Shown here: positions 16,463 to 25,195 of the stretch, piece after piece
How positions within the stretch are numbered: the first letter of the stretch is position 1
How the letters are laid out: each line of letters begins with the position of its first letter
Assembly (NCBI RefSeq): GCF_005843925.1
Contig: NZ_VCBC01000006.1
Location: 1-64,000 of the forward strand
Source of the DNA: Thalassotalea litorea
GTDB taxonomy: Bacteria; Pseudomonadota; Gammaproteobacteria; Enterobacterales; Alteromonadaceae
Length of the DNA stretch: 64,000 nucleotides
Direction of reading: 5' to 3'
Program-made: the position numbers and the translations under genes
The notes under the pieces: model-generated
What the model was told of the DNA's origin: nothing
The model's database searches: none
What the model saw: the letters and a program-made list of their open reading frames with translations, nothing else

Positions 16463-17833
16463 ATGTCCATTGTTCCTATTGCTCAAAACCCACTTGTGTC
16501 CAAATATAATTTGCAAGGGCCTCGCTATACTTCTTATCCGACCGCATTAGAGTTCACCGAAAAATTTAACCGTCAGGCTTTTTTAAATGCCATCAACACT
16601 GGCAAGTGTCGGGAATTATCCTTATATATTCATATCCCATTCTGTCATAAGCTTTGTTATTACTGCGGCTGTAATAAAATTGTCACTAAACATAAGCACA
16701 AAGCAGAGCAGTATCTAATCTTTTTAAAACGAGAAATACATCAACAGGCAAAGTTATTTTCCGATCGTAAAGTTTGTCAGATTCACCTTGGTGGTGGCAC
16801 GCCAACATTCTTGAATGACCAGCAACTTGATGAGTTAACCTCTTATTTACGCCAACAATTTAACGTGTCAGATCAGGTCGAAATGGGGATTGAAATTGAT
16901 CCCAGAGAAATGACCGTGGCGCGTATCGCACATTTACACAACATTGGTTTTAATCGTTTAAGTATTGGCGTGCAAGATGTCAATGAGGCAGTGCAGGAGG
17001 CGATAAACAGACAACAATCGACCGAACATGTCGCCGCATTAGTTGAGGCCGCGAAAAACCACGGATTTGCTTCTGTTAATTTGGATTTGATTTATGGTCT
17101 TCCCCATCAAAATTCCGATACCATGGAGCAGACAATCACGGCCGTGCAGGCAATGGATCCCGATCGCATATCATTATTTAGTTATGCCCACATGCCGCAG
17201 CGCTTCGCGTCACAGAGAAAGATTAAGGACAACTGGTTACCAACGGCTGAACAGAAACTGCAGTTAATGGAACAGGCCATGACCGCATTTACCGACAATG
17301 GCTATCAGGCTATTGGTATGGATCATTTTGCTAAACCGGATGATGAACTATCCGTCGCCCAAAAAGCAGGGCAGTTACACCGAAATTTTCAGGGGTATAC
17401 TACCCTTGGAGATAGTGACTTATTAGGACTTGGGGTATCGGCAATCAGCGCCGTTGGCAGAAGTTTGGCGCAAAATCATAAAGACTTAAATGACTATTAT
17501 CATGCGATTGACGAGCATGAGCATGCGCTTGCTCGAGGGTTAACCTTAACGGCTGAAGACGAATTGCGTTCGGATGTTATCAGGCAACTCATGTGTAATT
17601 TCAGTCTGAATAAGAAACAAATTGAAGATAAATATAAAATTATCTTTGATGAGCATTTTTCCGACGACCTACAGAGCTTGAATGCATTAAAAGTTGATGG
17701 CTTACTGATCGAGGATAAAGAACAACTTCAGGTCTGTGATATTGGTCGATTATTTGTTCGCAATATTTGCATGTCATTTGATCAATATATCAAACCGCAA
17801 TTGGCAAATAATCGCTATTCGAGCATCGTCTAG
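16463..17833 (+). CDS. hemN: Oxygen-independent coproporphyrinogen III oxidase
   Basis: This 456-residue radical-SAM enzyme converts coproporphyrinogen III to protoporphyrinogen IX without oxygen, in haem synthesis. The iron-sulfur cluster motif C61-x3-C65-x2-C68 with C70 appears in FCHKLCYYCGCNK. HLGGGTPTFL binds SAM, GIEIDPREM and NRLSIGVQDVN are HemN signatures, and a C-terminal HemN domain begins near residue 360. Length and motifs match HemN rather than the shorter HemW. It is the last gene in the yihI run and converges with the DUF1285 gene with only four bases between them. Confidence 0.96.
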   Translation: MSIVPIAQNPLVSKYNLQGPRYTSYPTALEFTEKFNRQAFLNAINTGKCRELSLYIHIPFCHKLCYYCGCNKIVTKHKHKAEQYLIFLKREIHQQAKLFSDRKVCQIHLGGGTPTFLNDQQLDELTSYLRQQFNVSDQVEMGIEIDPREMTVARIAHLHNIGFNRLSIGVQDVNEAVQEAINRQQSTEHVAALVEAAKNHGFASVNLDLIYGLPHQNSDTMEQTITAVQAMDPDRISLFSYAHMPQRFASQRKIKDNWLPTAEQKLQLMEQAMTAFTDNGYQAIGMDHFAKPDDELSVAQKAGQLHRNFQGYTTLGDSDLLGLGVSAISAVGRSLAQNHKDLNDYYHAIDEHEHALARGLTLTAEDELRSDVIRQLMCNFSLNKKQIEDKYKIIFDEHFSDDLQSLNALKVDGLLIEDKEQLQVCDIGRLFVRNICMSFDQYIKPQLANNRYSSIV

Positions 17834-17837
17834 TGGT

Positions 17838-18386
17838 TTACAAATTGCCGATTGAAAAATCACTGCCGGCGCTTGAAATTACAGCGCTCTGACGTTCGGG
17901 TTGAGTGGGGTCAGTTTGTACTTTTGCGATTTCAGCCCATTGATAATAAACGTTGCGGTGTACTCTGGCGTAAAGGTTCCTGCGAATCCGCACTTTTAAA
18001 CCCAGCGTATCAATTTCTATTGGGTTTTTATTAGAGATCACCACCGAATTTTCAAGGCTGGTGCTTACCTGGATCAGAGTGTGGCTTTCGTCGGAGTCGG
18101 TTTTAATATTTTGCCACTGGGTGATAATAAAAGGCAGATCTTCTACCTCAATACGCACTTTTTCCACAGGGGTGACGAGAAAGTATTCGTCATTCTCAAA
18201 CCATAAAACGGTTGAAAACAGTTTGACCATCGATTGCCGCGAGATTTCACTACCTTGGTAAAACCATTTGCCGTTACCATCGATTTTAATCGGAATATCA
18301 CCACAAAAAGGCGGATTCCATTTTTCAATGGGTGGCCCTTCATTCGCATCAAGGTTTAAGCCTTTGGCAAGATGTTCTAACGACAT
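17838..18386 (-). CDS. DUF1285-family protein
   Basis: This 182-residue soluble protein matches the DUF1285 fold: IEKWNPPFCGDIPIKID near the N-terminus, DGNGKWFYQGSEI, YFLVTPVEKVRIEVEDLPF and a C-terminal RRNLYARVHRNVYYQW segment. Family function is not established. It has no signal peptide. It is transcribed alone, convergent with hemN and divergent from tRNA-His. Confidence 0.8.
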   Translation of the reverse strand: MSLEHLAKGLNLDANEGPPIEKWNPPFCGDIPIKIDGNGKWFYQGSEISRQSMVKLFSTVLWFENDEYFLVTPVEKVRIEVEDLPFIITQWQNIKTDSDESHTLIQVSTSLENSVVISNKNPIEIDTLGLKVRIRRNLYARVHRNVYYQWAEIAKVQTDPTQPERQSAVISSAGSDFSIGNL

Positions 18387-18584
18387 ATATGTACTCGGTT
18401 AATAAAGTCTGTTTCAAGTATATAGGAGTTAACCTGTGAGATAGTGGGGGATATCTAAGCTGTGGCTAAAATTTTGGTTAAAAGTGAAAGTTTTTGCCTC
18501 TCGCGCTTGTATTTGTCGGCTAAGTTAATATACAATCCGCGCACTGTTTCAGGCTGTCTTCCTTGGCCTAAACACACCTTCAGT

Positions 18585-18661
18585 GGTGGCTGTAGCTCAG
18601 TTGGTAGAGCCCCGGATTGTGATTCCGGTTGTCGTGGGTTCAAATCCCATCAGCCACCCCA
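18585..18661 (+). tRNA. hisR: tRNA-His (anticodon GTG)
   Basis: The gene includes the extra G-1 (18585), acceptor GTGGCTG, D-arm GCTCAGTTGGTAGAGC, anticodon loop TTGTGAT with GTG at 18619-18621, T-arm GTGGG-TTCAAAT-CCCAT and encoded CCA at 18659-18661. G-1 opposite the discriminator C is the identity mark for histidine tRNA. It is the only complete tRNA in a repeat array that repeats its 3' half. Confidence 0.97.
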
Positions 18662-19096
18662 TCTTACCAACCCCCAGAAAGTATATTTTTTAGCTAAAGC
18701 GCCAGTAAACCACGATGCGAAATCCCCTTGTGATTCCGCAAATACAGATTGGCGTGGATTCAAATCCCATCAGCCACCCCATCTTACTATCTCCCAGAAA
18801 GTATATTTTTTAGCTAAAGCGCCAGTAAACCACGATGCGAAATCCCCTTGTGATTCCGCAAATACAGATTGGCGTGGATTCAAATCCCATCAGCCACCTC
18901 ATCTTTACCCTCAGAAAGAATGTAAATTTCCACGTAAGTAAAACTGATCCACGAACGTAATCACTCGTGATTCCGCAAATACAGACTGGCGTGGGTTCAA
19001 ATCCCATCAGCCACCCCATCTTACCAACCCCCAGAAAGTATATTTTTTAGCTAAAGCGCTAGTAAACCACGACGCGAAATCCCTTTGTGATTCCGC
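18618..19096 (+). repeat. Tandem array of tRNA-His 3'-half repeats
   Basis: After the true tRNA, a unit of about 120 bases is repeated: the anticodon-side GTGATTCC, a spacer, the T-arm and acceptor 3' strand through CAGCCACC and CCA, then a linker with CAGAAAGTATATTTTTTAGC and CACGATGCGAAATCCCC. The GTG of GTGATTCC occurs at 18619 (true tRNA), 18730, 18850, 18967 and 19087, i.e. steps of 111, 120, 117 and 120. CCA-type ends are at 18779-18781, 18899-18901 (TCA) and 19016-19018; the last unit fades after 19096. None of the extra copies has a 5' half, so they cannot be tRNAs. Layout is like E. coli tyrT, where an rtT RNA comes from such repeats. Confidence 0.92.
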
Positions 19097-19117
19097 TAAA
19101 CGCAGTGCTACCTGGGG

Positions 19118-20026
19118 TTAATTGAAATAAGTATCCAGCATAATACCCAGGCCGACTTTCTGTTGATTATGGTTGTAATCAATCAAACTTTCGCCGTAGC
19201 CATTGAAGTACTGCAAGTAGCCTCTTAAACCACTCCAGATTGGAAAGGTTAAGCCAAGTTCAAATGCGCCTTTATGGGTGGAAAAGTTTTCACGGAGCAT
19301 GATATCCATCCCCACATCTCCCCACAAATATTCGAACTCTACCTGATAGTTTCCCATGTAATCGCGAATATCCGGGTTGTCATCACCTTCAGAGTCTTCA
19401 GGGCTCCTTTTTTCATTTTCAGGCAACCGATACCAAGGCTTGAAGGTGGCTTTAAAGTCTGTTTTCTGAAATATAACTTCACCATACATGCGATTCCAGC
19501 TGCGGCTAAGAAGCTGCGAACGGCCATTCGATTGATGCTCCACTCCAACCCCAAGGGTAATGTTGCCATCGAGGAGCTTCCACGGGGTTTTTACCCGATA
19601 GAAAATTTCAGGTTGGTAATTGGTTTCGCGAAAAGGTTTGGAGATGTTATCGGCATAGATTTGCCACCAGGATTGCAACGAAATGCCAAAGTGCAAACTG
19701 TCTTGCTTGAATAGGAAACCTTCATTCAACAAAGGAAACTTTAGGCTGATCTGGTACTTAGCTTCAATATCTTCAAAATTATCGGCAAATTGCGGGACCT
19801 CTGCGTATGCCTGCTCGTTGAAATTATCGGTTGCCGTTATCGGTAAGATATAATTGCGTTTGTGGGGCTTAAGAATGAAATAGCGGGTGTCATAGCGAGA
19901 TTCCGGCTGCTCATCCTGCTGCGGTTCATCGGTCTTTAAGGTTTTGTCTGCGGCAATGGCGAACGGCACAGACAGGCAAAAATACACACTAAAAATGTAA
20001 AGGAGAGTTCGCACAGGGTTGTCCAT
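19118..20026 (-). CDS. pldA: Outer-membrane phospholipase A1 (OMPLA)
   Basis: This 302-residue protein has a signal peptide (about 1-26) and a 12-strand beta-barrel fold with phospholipase A1/A2 activity, which clears misplaced phospholipid from the outer leaflet. The catalytic triad sits in EHQSNGRS and SRSWNR: H164, S166 and N178, with the +2 and +14 spacing of E. coli H142, S144, N156. Calcium-site residues of the family follow this motif. It is a single gene, with its 3' end close to the tRNA-His repeat array. Confidence 0.94.
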   Translation of the reverse strand: MDNPVRTLLYIFSVYFCLSVPFAIAADKTLKTDEPQQDEQPESRYDTRYFILKPHKRNYILPITATDNFNEQAYAEVPQFADNFEDIEAKYQISLKFPLLNEGFLFKQDSLHFGISLQSWWQIYADNISKPFRETNYQPEIFYRVKTPWKLLDGNITLGVGVEHQSNGRSQLLSRSWNRMYGEVIFQKTDFKATFKPWYRLPENEKRSPEDSEGDDNPDIRDYMGNYQVEFEYLWGDVGMDIMLRENFSTHKGAFELGLTFPIWSGLRGYLQYFNGYGESLIDYNHNQQKVGLGIMLDTYFN

Positions 20027-20193
20027 CTAATTGTTTTTGTTTTACTAAAATTCCATAGTCGGTGATTATATCCTAATTTTCAATGAATATAATCAGGCAA
20101 CTATTGCACTCCGATTGAGGGTTGGATCTGATACTGGAATTGGCTTAAATTTTAACGTTGAGGCTTTGGTCATCAGTTTCTTACCAAGCTCAG

Positions 20194-20226
20194 GCCAAAA
20201 AAAAGCCAGGTTAAACCTGGCTTTTT
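20194..20226 (-). terminator. Intrinsic terminator of the cytochrome c gene
   Basis: On the minus strand AGCCAGG (20222-20216) pairs with CCTGGCT (20210-20204) over a five-base loop, then eight T (20204-20197). It lies 20 bases after the cytochrome stop. Confidence 0.9.
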
Positions 20227-20244
20227 CATTATTGATATCGGGTC

Positions 20245-21510
20245 TTATTTTAAAGAAGACATATATTGCGCAACGGCTTCCATATCTTCATCAGTTAACT
20301 TGGCGGCGATATTACGCATCATACTGTTCATATCGTTACCACGTGAACCATCTCGGAATTTGCCAAGTTGTATTTTCAGGTAATCAACGTGTTGTTGTCC
20401 AATAACCGGGAAGCCCGCAAGCGCCATTCCCTGACCATTGACACCATGACAAGCGACACAGGCCGTGATGCCACGTTGTGCGTCACCACTCATATATAAG
20501 GTTTCACCAAGCTCATTCGCTTCCGCCGCGCTTGGCGATACTTTCTGGCTAGCAAAATAGGCCGCAAGGTTTTGCATATCGTTTTCAGATAATGGCGCAA
20601 TCATACCCGCCATTACTGGGTCAACACGACCTTCTTCGTTGTTGGTATCAACGGCTTTTTTGAAATCCATCAATTGCTTGAATAAATACTGTTCGCTTTG
20701 CCCCGCCAGTTTTGGATACATAGGCACCATACTGTTACCGTCAGCGCTGTGACAAGCGATACATGTCGCAGACTTTTCTTTACCAAGCGCAACATCGCCA
20801 ACATGATTTAATTCGACGGTTTTCTTTGCTTTCGCTGCTTGTTTCACGTCTGCAGGGGCTTTTAAAAATTCGCCAATATCTGCGATATCCTGTTCAGTAA
20901 GGTTCGCAGCAACCTGGTTCATCGCTGCATTAGCGCGTCCAGCTTCACCATCGCTAGTGGCGTGCTCTTTGAAGTTATTTAATTGCTTAACGATGTATTC
21001 AGGATGCTGATTAGAAAGATTTGGGTTAATCAATACTTCACTATCGCCATCTTTACCGTGGCAAGTAATACAGGCGGTGATACCGCGGCTTTCATCGCCT
21101 TTCTCGTACAAAGTTTTACCCATAGCTGCATCAGCAACAATGGCTGGTGCAGCCGGTGCTGCTGGCGCTGAACCCGCTTCTGCACTCGCACTGTCTGTGC
21201 TACCACCTTTGCCTACATTCTCAAAGTACGCACCTAAGTCGGCCATATCCTGTTCCGATAAATTAGCTGCCATCGGCGCCATTACCGGATCGACACGAGA
21301 CCCACCTTTAAACGCTTTTAGCTGCTTAACGACATAATCGGCGTGCTGACCAGCTAGGTTAGGGTAGGCATCAGTGGTGCCGATACCATCTGCACCATGA
21401 CAAGCGGCACATACAGCTGCTTTACTTTTACCAGCTTCTGCATCACCTTGAGCCAATACATTACCCATCAAACCGCAACCTAGGATTGCTGAGAGAATGA
21501 TTTTTTTCAT
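20245..21510 (-). CDS. Tetrahaem cytochrome c4-like protein
   Basis: This 421-residue periplasmic electron carrier has a signal peptide (about 1-20) and four c-type haem sites: CAACH (C34-C37-H38), CITCH, CIACH and CVACH. Each is followed by a cytochrome c class I domain with the ...PNLAGQHADYVVKQLKAFK... pattern. Ordinary cytochrome c4 is a dihaem protein of about 200 residues, so this gene looks like a head-to-tail doubling of c4. The domain pairs are separated by an Ala/Pro-rich linker near 115-130. Like c4 elsewhere, it is divergent from engB. Likely partner is a terminal oxidase, not shown by the sequence. Confidence 0.9.
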   Translation of the reverse strand: MKKIILSAILGCGLMGNVLAQGDAEAGKSKAAVCAACHGADGIGTTDAYPNLAGQHADYVVKQLKAFKGGSRVDPVMAPMAANLSEQDMADLGAYFENVGKGGSTDSASAEAGSAPAAPAAPAIVADAAMGKTLYEKGDESRGITACITCHGKDGDSEVLINPNLSNQHPEYIVKQLNNFKEHATSDGEAGRANAAMNQVAANLTEQDIADIGEFLKAPADVKQAAKAKKTVELNHVGDVALGKEKSATCIACHSADGNSMVPMYPKLAGQSEQYLFKQLMDFKKAVDTNNEEGRVDPVMAGMIAPLSENDMQNLAAYFASQKVSPSAAEANELGETLYMSGDAQRGITACVACHGVNGQGMALAGFPVIGQQHVDYLKIQLGKFRDGSRGNDMNSMMRNIAAKLTDEDMEAVAQYMSSLK

Positions 21511-21977
21511 AGAGTTTCTGCCTGTATTTCAAATTGTAATGCGCACATCGCTTTACAATTTATAACGCGTTTATAAAAAATTTCCGACATTTTACACGAA
21601 AATATACAGTTCTGTAATGGCTAAGATCAAAAATCTCACCCAGAAGTCACGGTTATTTTTAAATTTTCTTAAAGAGGGGAGGTATTGTTCAAGGGGAAAT
21701 TTGCACTCGGTTAAACGTGAGTGGAGCAAGGTTTTTGCTCTATGCTTTAGCAAACCCGTGCTTGCAGTACGGTATAGAGAAAAAGCGTCGAAGTAAGCTT
21801 AAAATAACCCCTGAAACCCAATTTGATTGAAAACACTTTTGTCATTCAATAGGTTTAAACGTTACCTTTCACGACTTTTCTTCGGCGAAATGCTTAAAAG
21901 CTGACGCTTAAAGGTCAACAGAGCGGCTAAAAAAGGATATAATTTAGCGCAAGTAACTTTCATTTTTGGAAAACATT
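21511..21977. other. Intergenic region between cytochrome c and engB
   Basis: This 467-base divergent region should hold promoters for both genes. A GAGCAA/TTGCTC hairpin (around 21723-21740) and a CTCTAT...GTATAGAG pairing (21739-21780) make 21720-21785 moderately structured, but no terminator or known RNA was recognised. Confidence 0.4.
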
Positions 21978-22628
21978 TTGACAGCACCGGTAATTCATCT
22001 TCACAAAGCCAAATTCACGTTAAGTGCGCCTGATATCCGTCGATTGCCGGAAGATTCCGGAATTGAGGTAGCATTCGCTGGCCGCTCAAATGCCGGAAAA
22101 TCTAGTGCTCTCAATACGTTAACCAATCAAAAAAGCCTGGCGAGAACCAGTAAAACCCCGGGGCGTACCCAGCTGATCAATGTCTTTGATATTGGTGATA
22201 ATCGCCGATTAATCGATTTACCCGGTTATGGTTTTGCAAAAGTTCCTCTGGAAATGAAGAAGAAATGGCAAAAAGCACTTGCTGAATATCTGGAAAAACG
22301 ACTGAGTTTGAAAGGCTTAGTGGTATTAATGGACATTCGCCACCCATTAAAAGATTTAGATTCTGATCTCATTGAGTGGGCTAATGATAGTGGATTGCCG
22401 GTTTTGGCGTTGCTCACCAAAGCCGATAAATTAAAATCCGGTAAACGCAGCGCCGAAGTTTTACAGATTCGCAAAGCGTGTGAACAGCTTCATGACAATA
22501 TTAAAGTGCAGGCGTTTTCATCGCTTAATCGCTTGGGCCTGGATACCGCGAATCAAGTAATTTGTGATTGGTTTGCAACCTTAGAAGAACAGCAACATGA
22601 CTCGGAAGAGCAATCGGATTCTGAGTAA
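21978..22628 (+). CDS. engB: Ribosome biogenesis GTPase EngB (YsxC/YihA)
   Basis: This 216-residue GTPase acts in late 50S subunit assembly. The G motifs are in order: G1 GRSNAGKS, G2 region [10 protein letters not shown]3 DLPGYG, G4 TKAD and G5 [19 protein letters not shown] opens the family domain as in E. coli. No ATG fits the N-terminus: two TTG codons are available, at 21966 and 21978. The second is preferred because GGA lies seven bases before it and the length is nearer E. coli (210). In E. coli it is neighbour to polA, spf and csrC; here those same elements lie in this window but are spread out. Confidence 0.94.
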   Translation: MTAPVIHLHKAKFTLSAPDIRRLPEDSGIEVAFAGRSNAGKSSALNTLTNQKSLARTSKTPGRTQLINVFDIGDNRRLIDLPGYGFAKVPLEMKKKWQKALAEYLEKRLSLKGLVVLMDIRHPLKDLDSDLIEWANDSGLPVLALLTKADKLKSGKRSAEVLQIRKACEQLHDNIKVQAFSSLNRLGLDTANQVICDWFATLEEQQHDSEEQSDSE

Positions 22629-22702
22629 CCCCAGTCTATACTATGATTAACTGACGCCGGATTTATCCAGGTGGATATCCACATATACGCAATCGGTTAA
22701 TC

Positions 22703-23251
22703 ATGACTCTACAATGCTCTGCTTATATTGCCACATCACTCGATGGATTTATTGCCGGGGAGGGTGGTGATCTTTCCTGGCTCGATGACGCCAACGCATT
22801 AGTGCCCAAAGGTGAAGATTGTGGTTTTTCAGCCTTTATGGATAGCATCGATTATCTAGTGATGGGACGCAATACCTATGAAAAGATTTTGTCCTTTGGG
22901 CAGTGGGTGTATAGCAAACCGGTTATTGTGTTAAGTTCCAGATACCTGTCGATACCCGATCACTTAAAAGATAAAGTTACCGCCAGCTCCCAACCCATAC
23001 AGGCCCTTTGTGAAAAGCTCAGTCGCCAAGGGGCAAAACGCTTGTATATTGATGGCGGCTTTACCATTCGCAGCTTTATTGAAGCCAGGCTTTTAACGGA
23101 TATTGAAATCACGTTGATACCAACCGTGATCGGCAAGGGCATTCCATTATTTTCTGGCCTGGCGCAAAAGCAACAATTCACCCTGCTCGATACGAAAGTC
23201 TATGACTTTGGCTTTGTACAGCTTAAGTATGGATTGGAGTACGGGAGTTGA
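22703..23251 (+). CDS. Dihydrofolate-reductase-fold (RibD C-terminal) family protein
   Basis: This 182-residue protein has the DHFR/RibD_C fold: SAYIATSLDGFIAGEGGDLSWL at the start, MGRNTYEKILSF for the NADPH site, KPVIVLSSR, LYIDGGFTIRSFIEARLLTDIEITLIPTVIGKGIPLF. Members are NADPH-dependent reductases of unclear substrate (YyaP/YwjB type), and true folate reduction is not expected. It stands between engB and an acyltransferase, all on the + strand. Confidence 0.85.
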   Translation: MTLQCSAYIATSLDGFIAGEGGDLSWLDDANALVPKGEDCGFSAFMDSIDYLVMGRNTYEKILSFGQWVYSKPVIVLSSRYLSIPDHLKDKVTASSQPIQALCEKLSRQGAKRLYIDGGFTIRSFIEARLLTDIEITLIPTVIGKGIPLFSGLAQKQQFTLLDTKVYDFGFVQLKYGLEYGS

Positions 23252-23511
23252 TATCGCTGAAGTGAGCAAGTGGCAGGCTTCAGAGCTCAAAAAAACACAA
23301 ATTTTAACAAACTATCCGCTTTCTGGTTTTAAACCGTCATGATGAGCCAGTTTGTAATTACCATACGATGGATTGTTTATATCGAATAGCTTGGCTATAT
23401 TACTTGTGCTTAGCGCTGTGTTTTACAAAGCGTTCCTTCGCTAAACCAATGAAGGTAAGTATATGATATACATTGAGTATTGCACTTTACATCTAAAAAA
23501 GGCGCAAGAAA

Positions 23512-24588
23512 ATGAACCAGGAGAGTTACCTCGGTTATGTCCACAGTTTTAGAGGGTTTGCGATTCTTAATGTCGTGGCTATTCATGCAATCGCTTTCGC
23601 TTTACTTATCCCAATGGATTGGCAATTAGACACAACGCACCCTCTGGTGATGCTCAACGAATTGTTGTTTCATGATGCAACACTGTTTTTTGCCCTGATT
23701 TCGGGTCTTCTGTTTTCATCGATTCTGCGGGTGCGCGGTTATCAAAGCTTTTACAAAAGCAAAGTAATCAATGTGCTACTGCCTTATATCTTTTGCACGA
23801 TTGTATTTACAATGATGCGCTGGAATGCATCGAATACTGGTCTGGCGCTTCCCGATGATGCTGCTGACTATTTCACCGCAATATTGCCCAACTTTATCCG
23901 AGGTGAAGCCCAGTTTACCTACTGGTATATTCCGTTACTGTTAATCTTGTTTATCCTTACACCACTGCTAAATAAACTCACATTACTTCGTTCTTATTCT
24001 GCGGTGTGGGTGTGGTTGGTCATGTTGTTGCCTCTGATCTTTTCAAGACCTGAATTTTCTCCAGAAACCTCTCAAATTAACGTGGGTGCCGTGATCTACT
24101 TCAGCGGAGCCTATACGGTAGGGATTTTTCTCGGCAATGATCTTGAAAACCTACTCAATAAACTGGCTAGATTTCGATTTTATTTGATAATGACGGTTAT
24201 CGTCAGTTCAGCCGCTATTGCCTGGTTGATGTACAATGAAATCAATCGCTTTGGCTATTTTTCATTGCAAGAATCACTGTTTTACTTGCAAAAACTAAGC
24301 ATGGCGACATTGGTATTACTCTGGCTTCGAAATAAGGGAGAGAAACAACCGTATTGGTTGAAGATATTCGCCAATGAGGCGTTCTCGATTTATTTTCTGC
24401 ATGCTTTTTTCATTTCCCTGCTAGGTATGTACTTCTGGGATTTTCAGCACATCACGGATTACCAACCCTGGACAATGTATTTTTTCGGCGTTGCCAATTT
24501 TGTTTTTTCGTTGGCCATGAGCATGATGGTGGTCTGGCTGCTGCGTAAGATGTTCGGTAGACGATCGAGAATGTTGGTTGGTAGTTAA
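23512..24588 (+). CDS. Acyltransferase 3 family membrane protein
   Basis: This 358-residue integral membrane protein has about ten helices and the acyltransferase-3 pattern: SYLGYVHSFRGFAILNVVAIHAIAF at the N-terminus with the conserved RG and His, followed by ALISGLLFSSILRVRGYQSFYKSKVINVLLPY. Such enzymes O-acylate surface polysaccharides, glucans or lipids. AAGG lies nine bases before ATG 23512. Nothing nearby shows the acceptor. Confidence 0.85.
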   Translation: MNQESYLGYVHSFRGFAILNVVAIHAIAFALLIPMDWQLDTTHPLVMLNELLFHDATLFFALISGLLFSSILRVRGYQSFYKSKVINVLLPYIFCTIVFTMMRWNASNTGLALPDDAADYFTAILPNFIRGEAQFTYWYIPLLLILFILTPLLNKLTLLRSYSAVWVWLVMLLPLIFSRPEFSPETSQINVGAVIYFSGAYTVGIFLGNDLENLLNKLARFRFYLIMTVIVSSAAIAWLMYNEINRFGYFSLQESLFYLQKLSMATLVLLWLRNKGEKQPYWLKIFANEAFSIYFLHAFFISLLGMYFWDFQHITDYQPWTMYFFGVANFVFSLAMSMMVVWLLRKMFGRRSRMLVGS

Positions 24589-24834
24589 GCTATTCGTATC
24601 CAACGTCTCATTCGATTAACTAAATTAGCGTAGTTATGATGCTGAGTGCTTGGGTTTGAATACAGGGGCCAGGAAAATCGGTGAATCCTGACTAGCAGCA
24701 TCCATGGCTCGTAGACTACACGGATGTAGAAATCCTCGGATCGTAGGGAACGAATACCTGGCCGGATAAGTGCTTTCCATGCATAGTCGAATTTCAGTTC
24801 CCGACAAATTCGAGCTGCCTACTTCCGTGTAGGC
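24589..24834. other. Gene-free interval with degenerate repeat-like sequence
   Basis: Between the acyltransferase and the sRNA candidate, 24660-24834 holds CACGGATGTAG, GGATCGTAGGGA and a GCCTAC-TTCCGT-GTAGGC hairpin (24817-24834). Such GGATGTA-type words are seen in degenerate dispersed repeats of gammaproteobacteria, but no clear family could be named. No gene is supported. Confidence 0.35.
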
Positions 24835-24864
24835 AAAAAAAAACCGATGCCATTGGCATCGGTT
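24835..24864 (-). terminator. Intrinsic terminator after polA / of the candidate sRNA
   Basis: On the minus strand AACCGATGCC and GGCATCGGTT (24864-24855 with 24851-24842) pair over three bases and run into nine T. There is no T tract on the + strand, so it serves only minus-strand transcripts. Confidence 0.92.
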
Positions 24865-24923
24865 ATAAGCTTATGGGGAAGCTAGAAAACAAAAGTTATT
24901 ACAACAAGAATTCCGTTAGGAAT
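24835..24923 (-). ncRNA. Candidate small RNA downstream of polA (position of spf/Spot 42)
   Basis: On the minus strand a promoter TTTACA-N17-TAAACT (24958-24953, 24935-24930) points to a start at about 24923, where a perfect hairpin ATTCC-TAAC-GGAAT begins. A U/A-rich single-stranded stretch follows, then AGCTT-CCCCAT-AAGCT, then terminator AACCGATGCC/GGCATCGGTT with T9. The roughly 89-base product has the layout of an Hfq-bound sRNA. In E. coli, spf lies just after polA on the same strand, as here. However, the conserved Spot 42 5' sequence is not visible, so it may be a different or strongly diverged RNA. Confidence 0.6.
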
Positions 24924-24929
24924 GATTGT

Positions 24930-24958
24930 AGTTTAGAGTAGCGACTCTAGTTTGTAAA
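24930..24958 (-). promoter_or_regulatory. Predicted promoter of the candidate sRNA
   Basis: TTTACA (24958-24953) and TAAACT (24935-24930) with exactly 17 bases between them. The same -10 word occurs before the csrC-like RNA. Confidence 0.5.
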
Positions 24959-25105
24959 GTCTTTACTCTAAAATAAATTACATTTTTTAGTGGTTTTTTG
25001 TAATTTTAATCGGTTTATTCGTGTTTGTTCGTTATTTAACCATTAAAAACCAGTTATTTATGTAATTTTATTTCACTTTTGATCTAATTTTTCATTTTTT
25101 GAGTT

Positions 25106-25195
25106 ATACCAATCCATGTTGATAGGTGAACTAAATTATGAAATATACCCTTTGGAACATTTGCTGAATGATCACTAATTAATATGGCTTGGTAT
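25106..25195. repeat. MITE-like element with ATACCAA terminal inverted repeats, copy 1
   Basis: The element runs from ATACCAATCCATGTTGAT to ATATGGCTTGGTAT. The left end and the reverse of the right end agree in 21 of the first 28 positions. It is 90 bases long and its right end overlaps the polA stop codon by one base. A shorter relative is at 40200-40257. No transposase is present, as for non-autonomous elements. Confidence 0.65.

Noticed and set aside
18462..18941. A 159-codon open frame with internal repeats
   Set aside because: It runs through tRNA-His and the 3'-half repeats, and its repeated residues follow the DNA repeats. The E. coli tyrT array also has an open frame (tpr), but there is no sign of translation here.
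18618..19096. Regular repeats that could suggest a CRISPR array
   Set aside because: The repeat unit is the whole 117-120 bases with near-identical linkers; there are no unique spacers and no cas genes.
24835..24923. Direct assignment as Spot 42 (spf)
   Set aside because: Position and strand fit, but the conserved 5' region of Spot 42 is not visible. It is listed only as a candidate sRNA.
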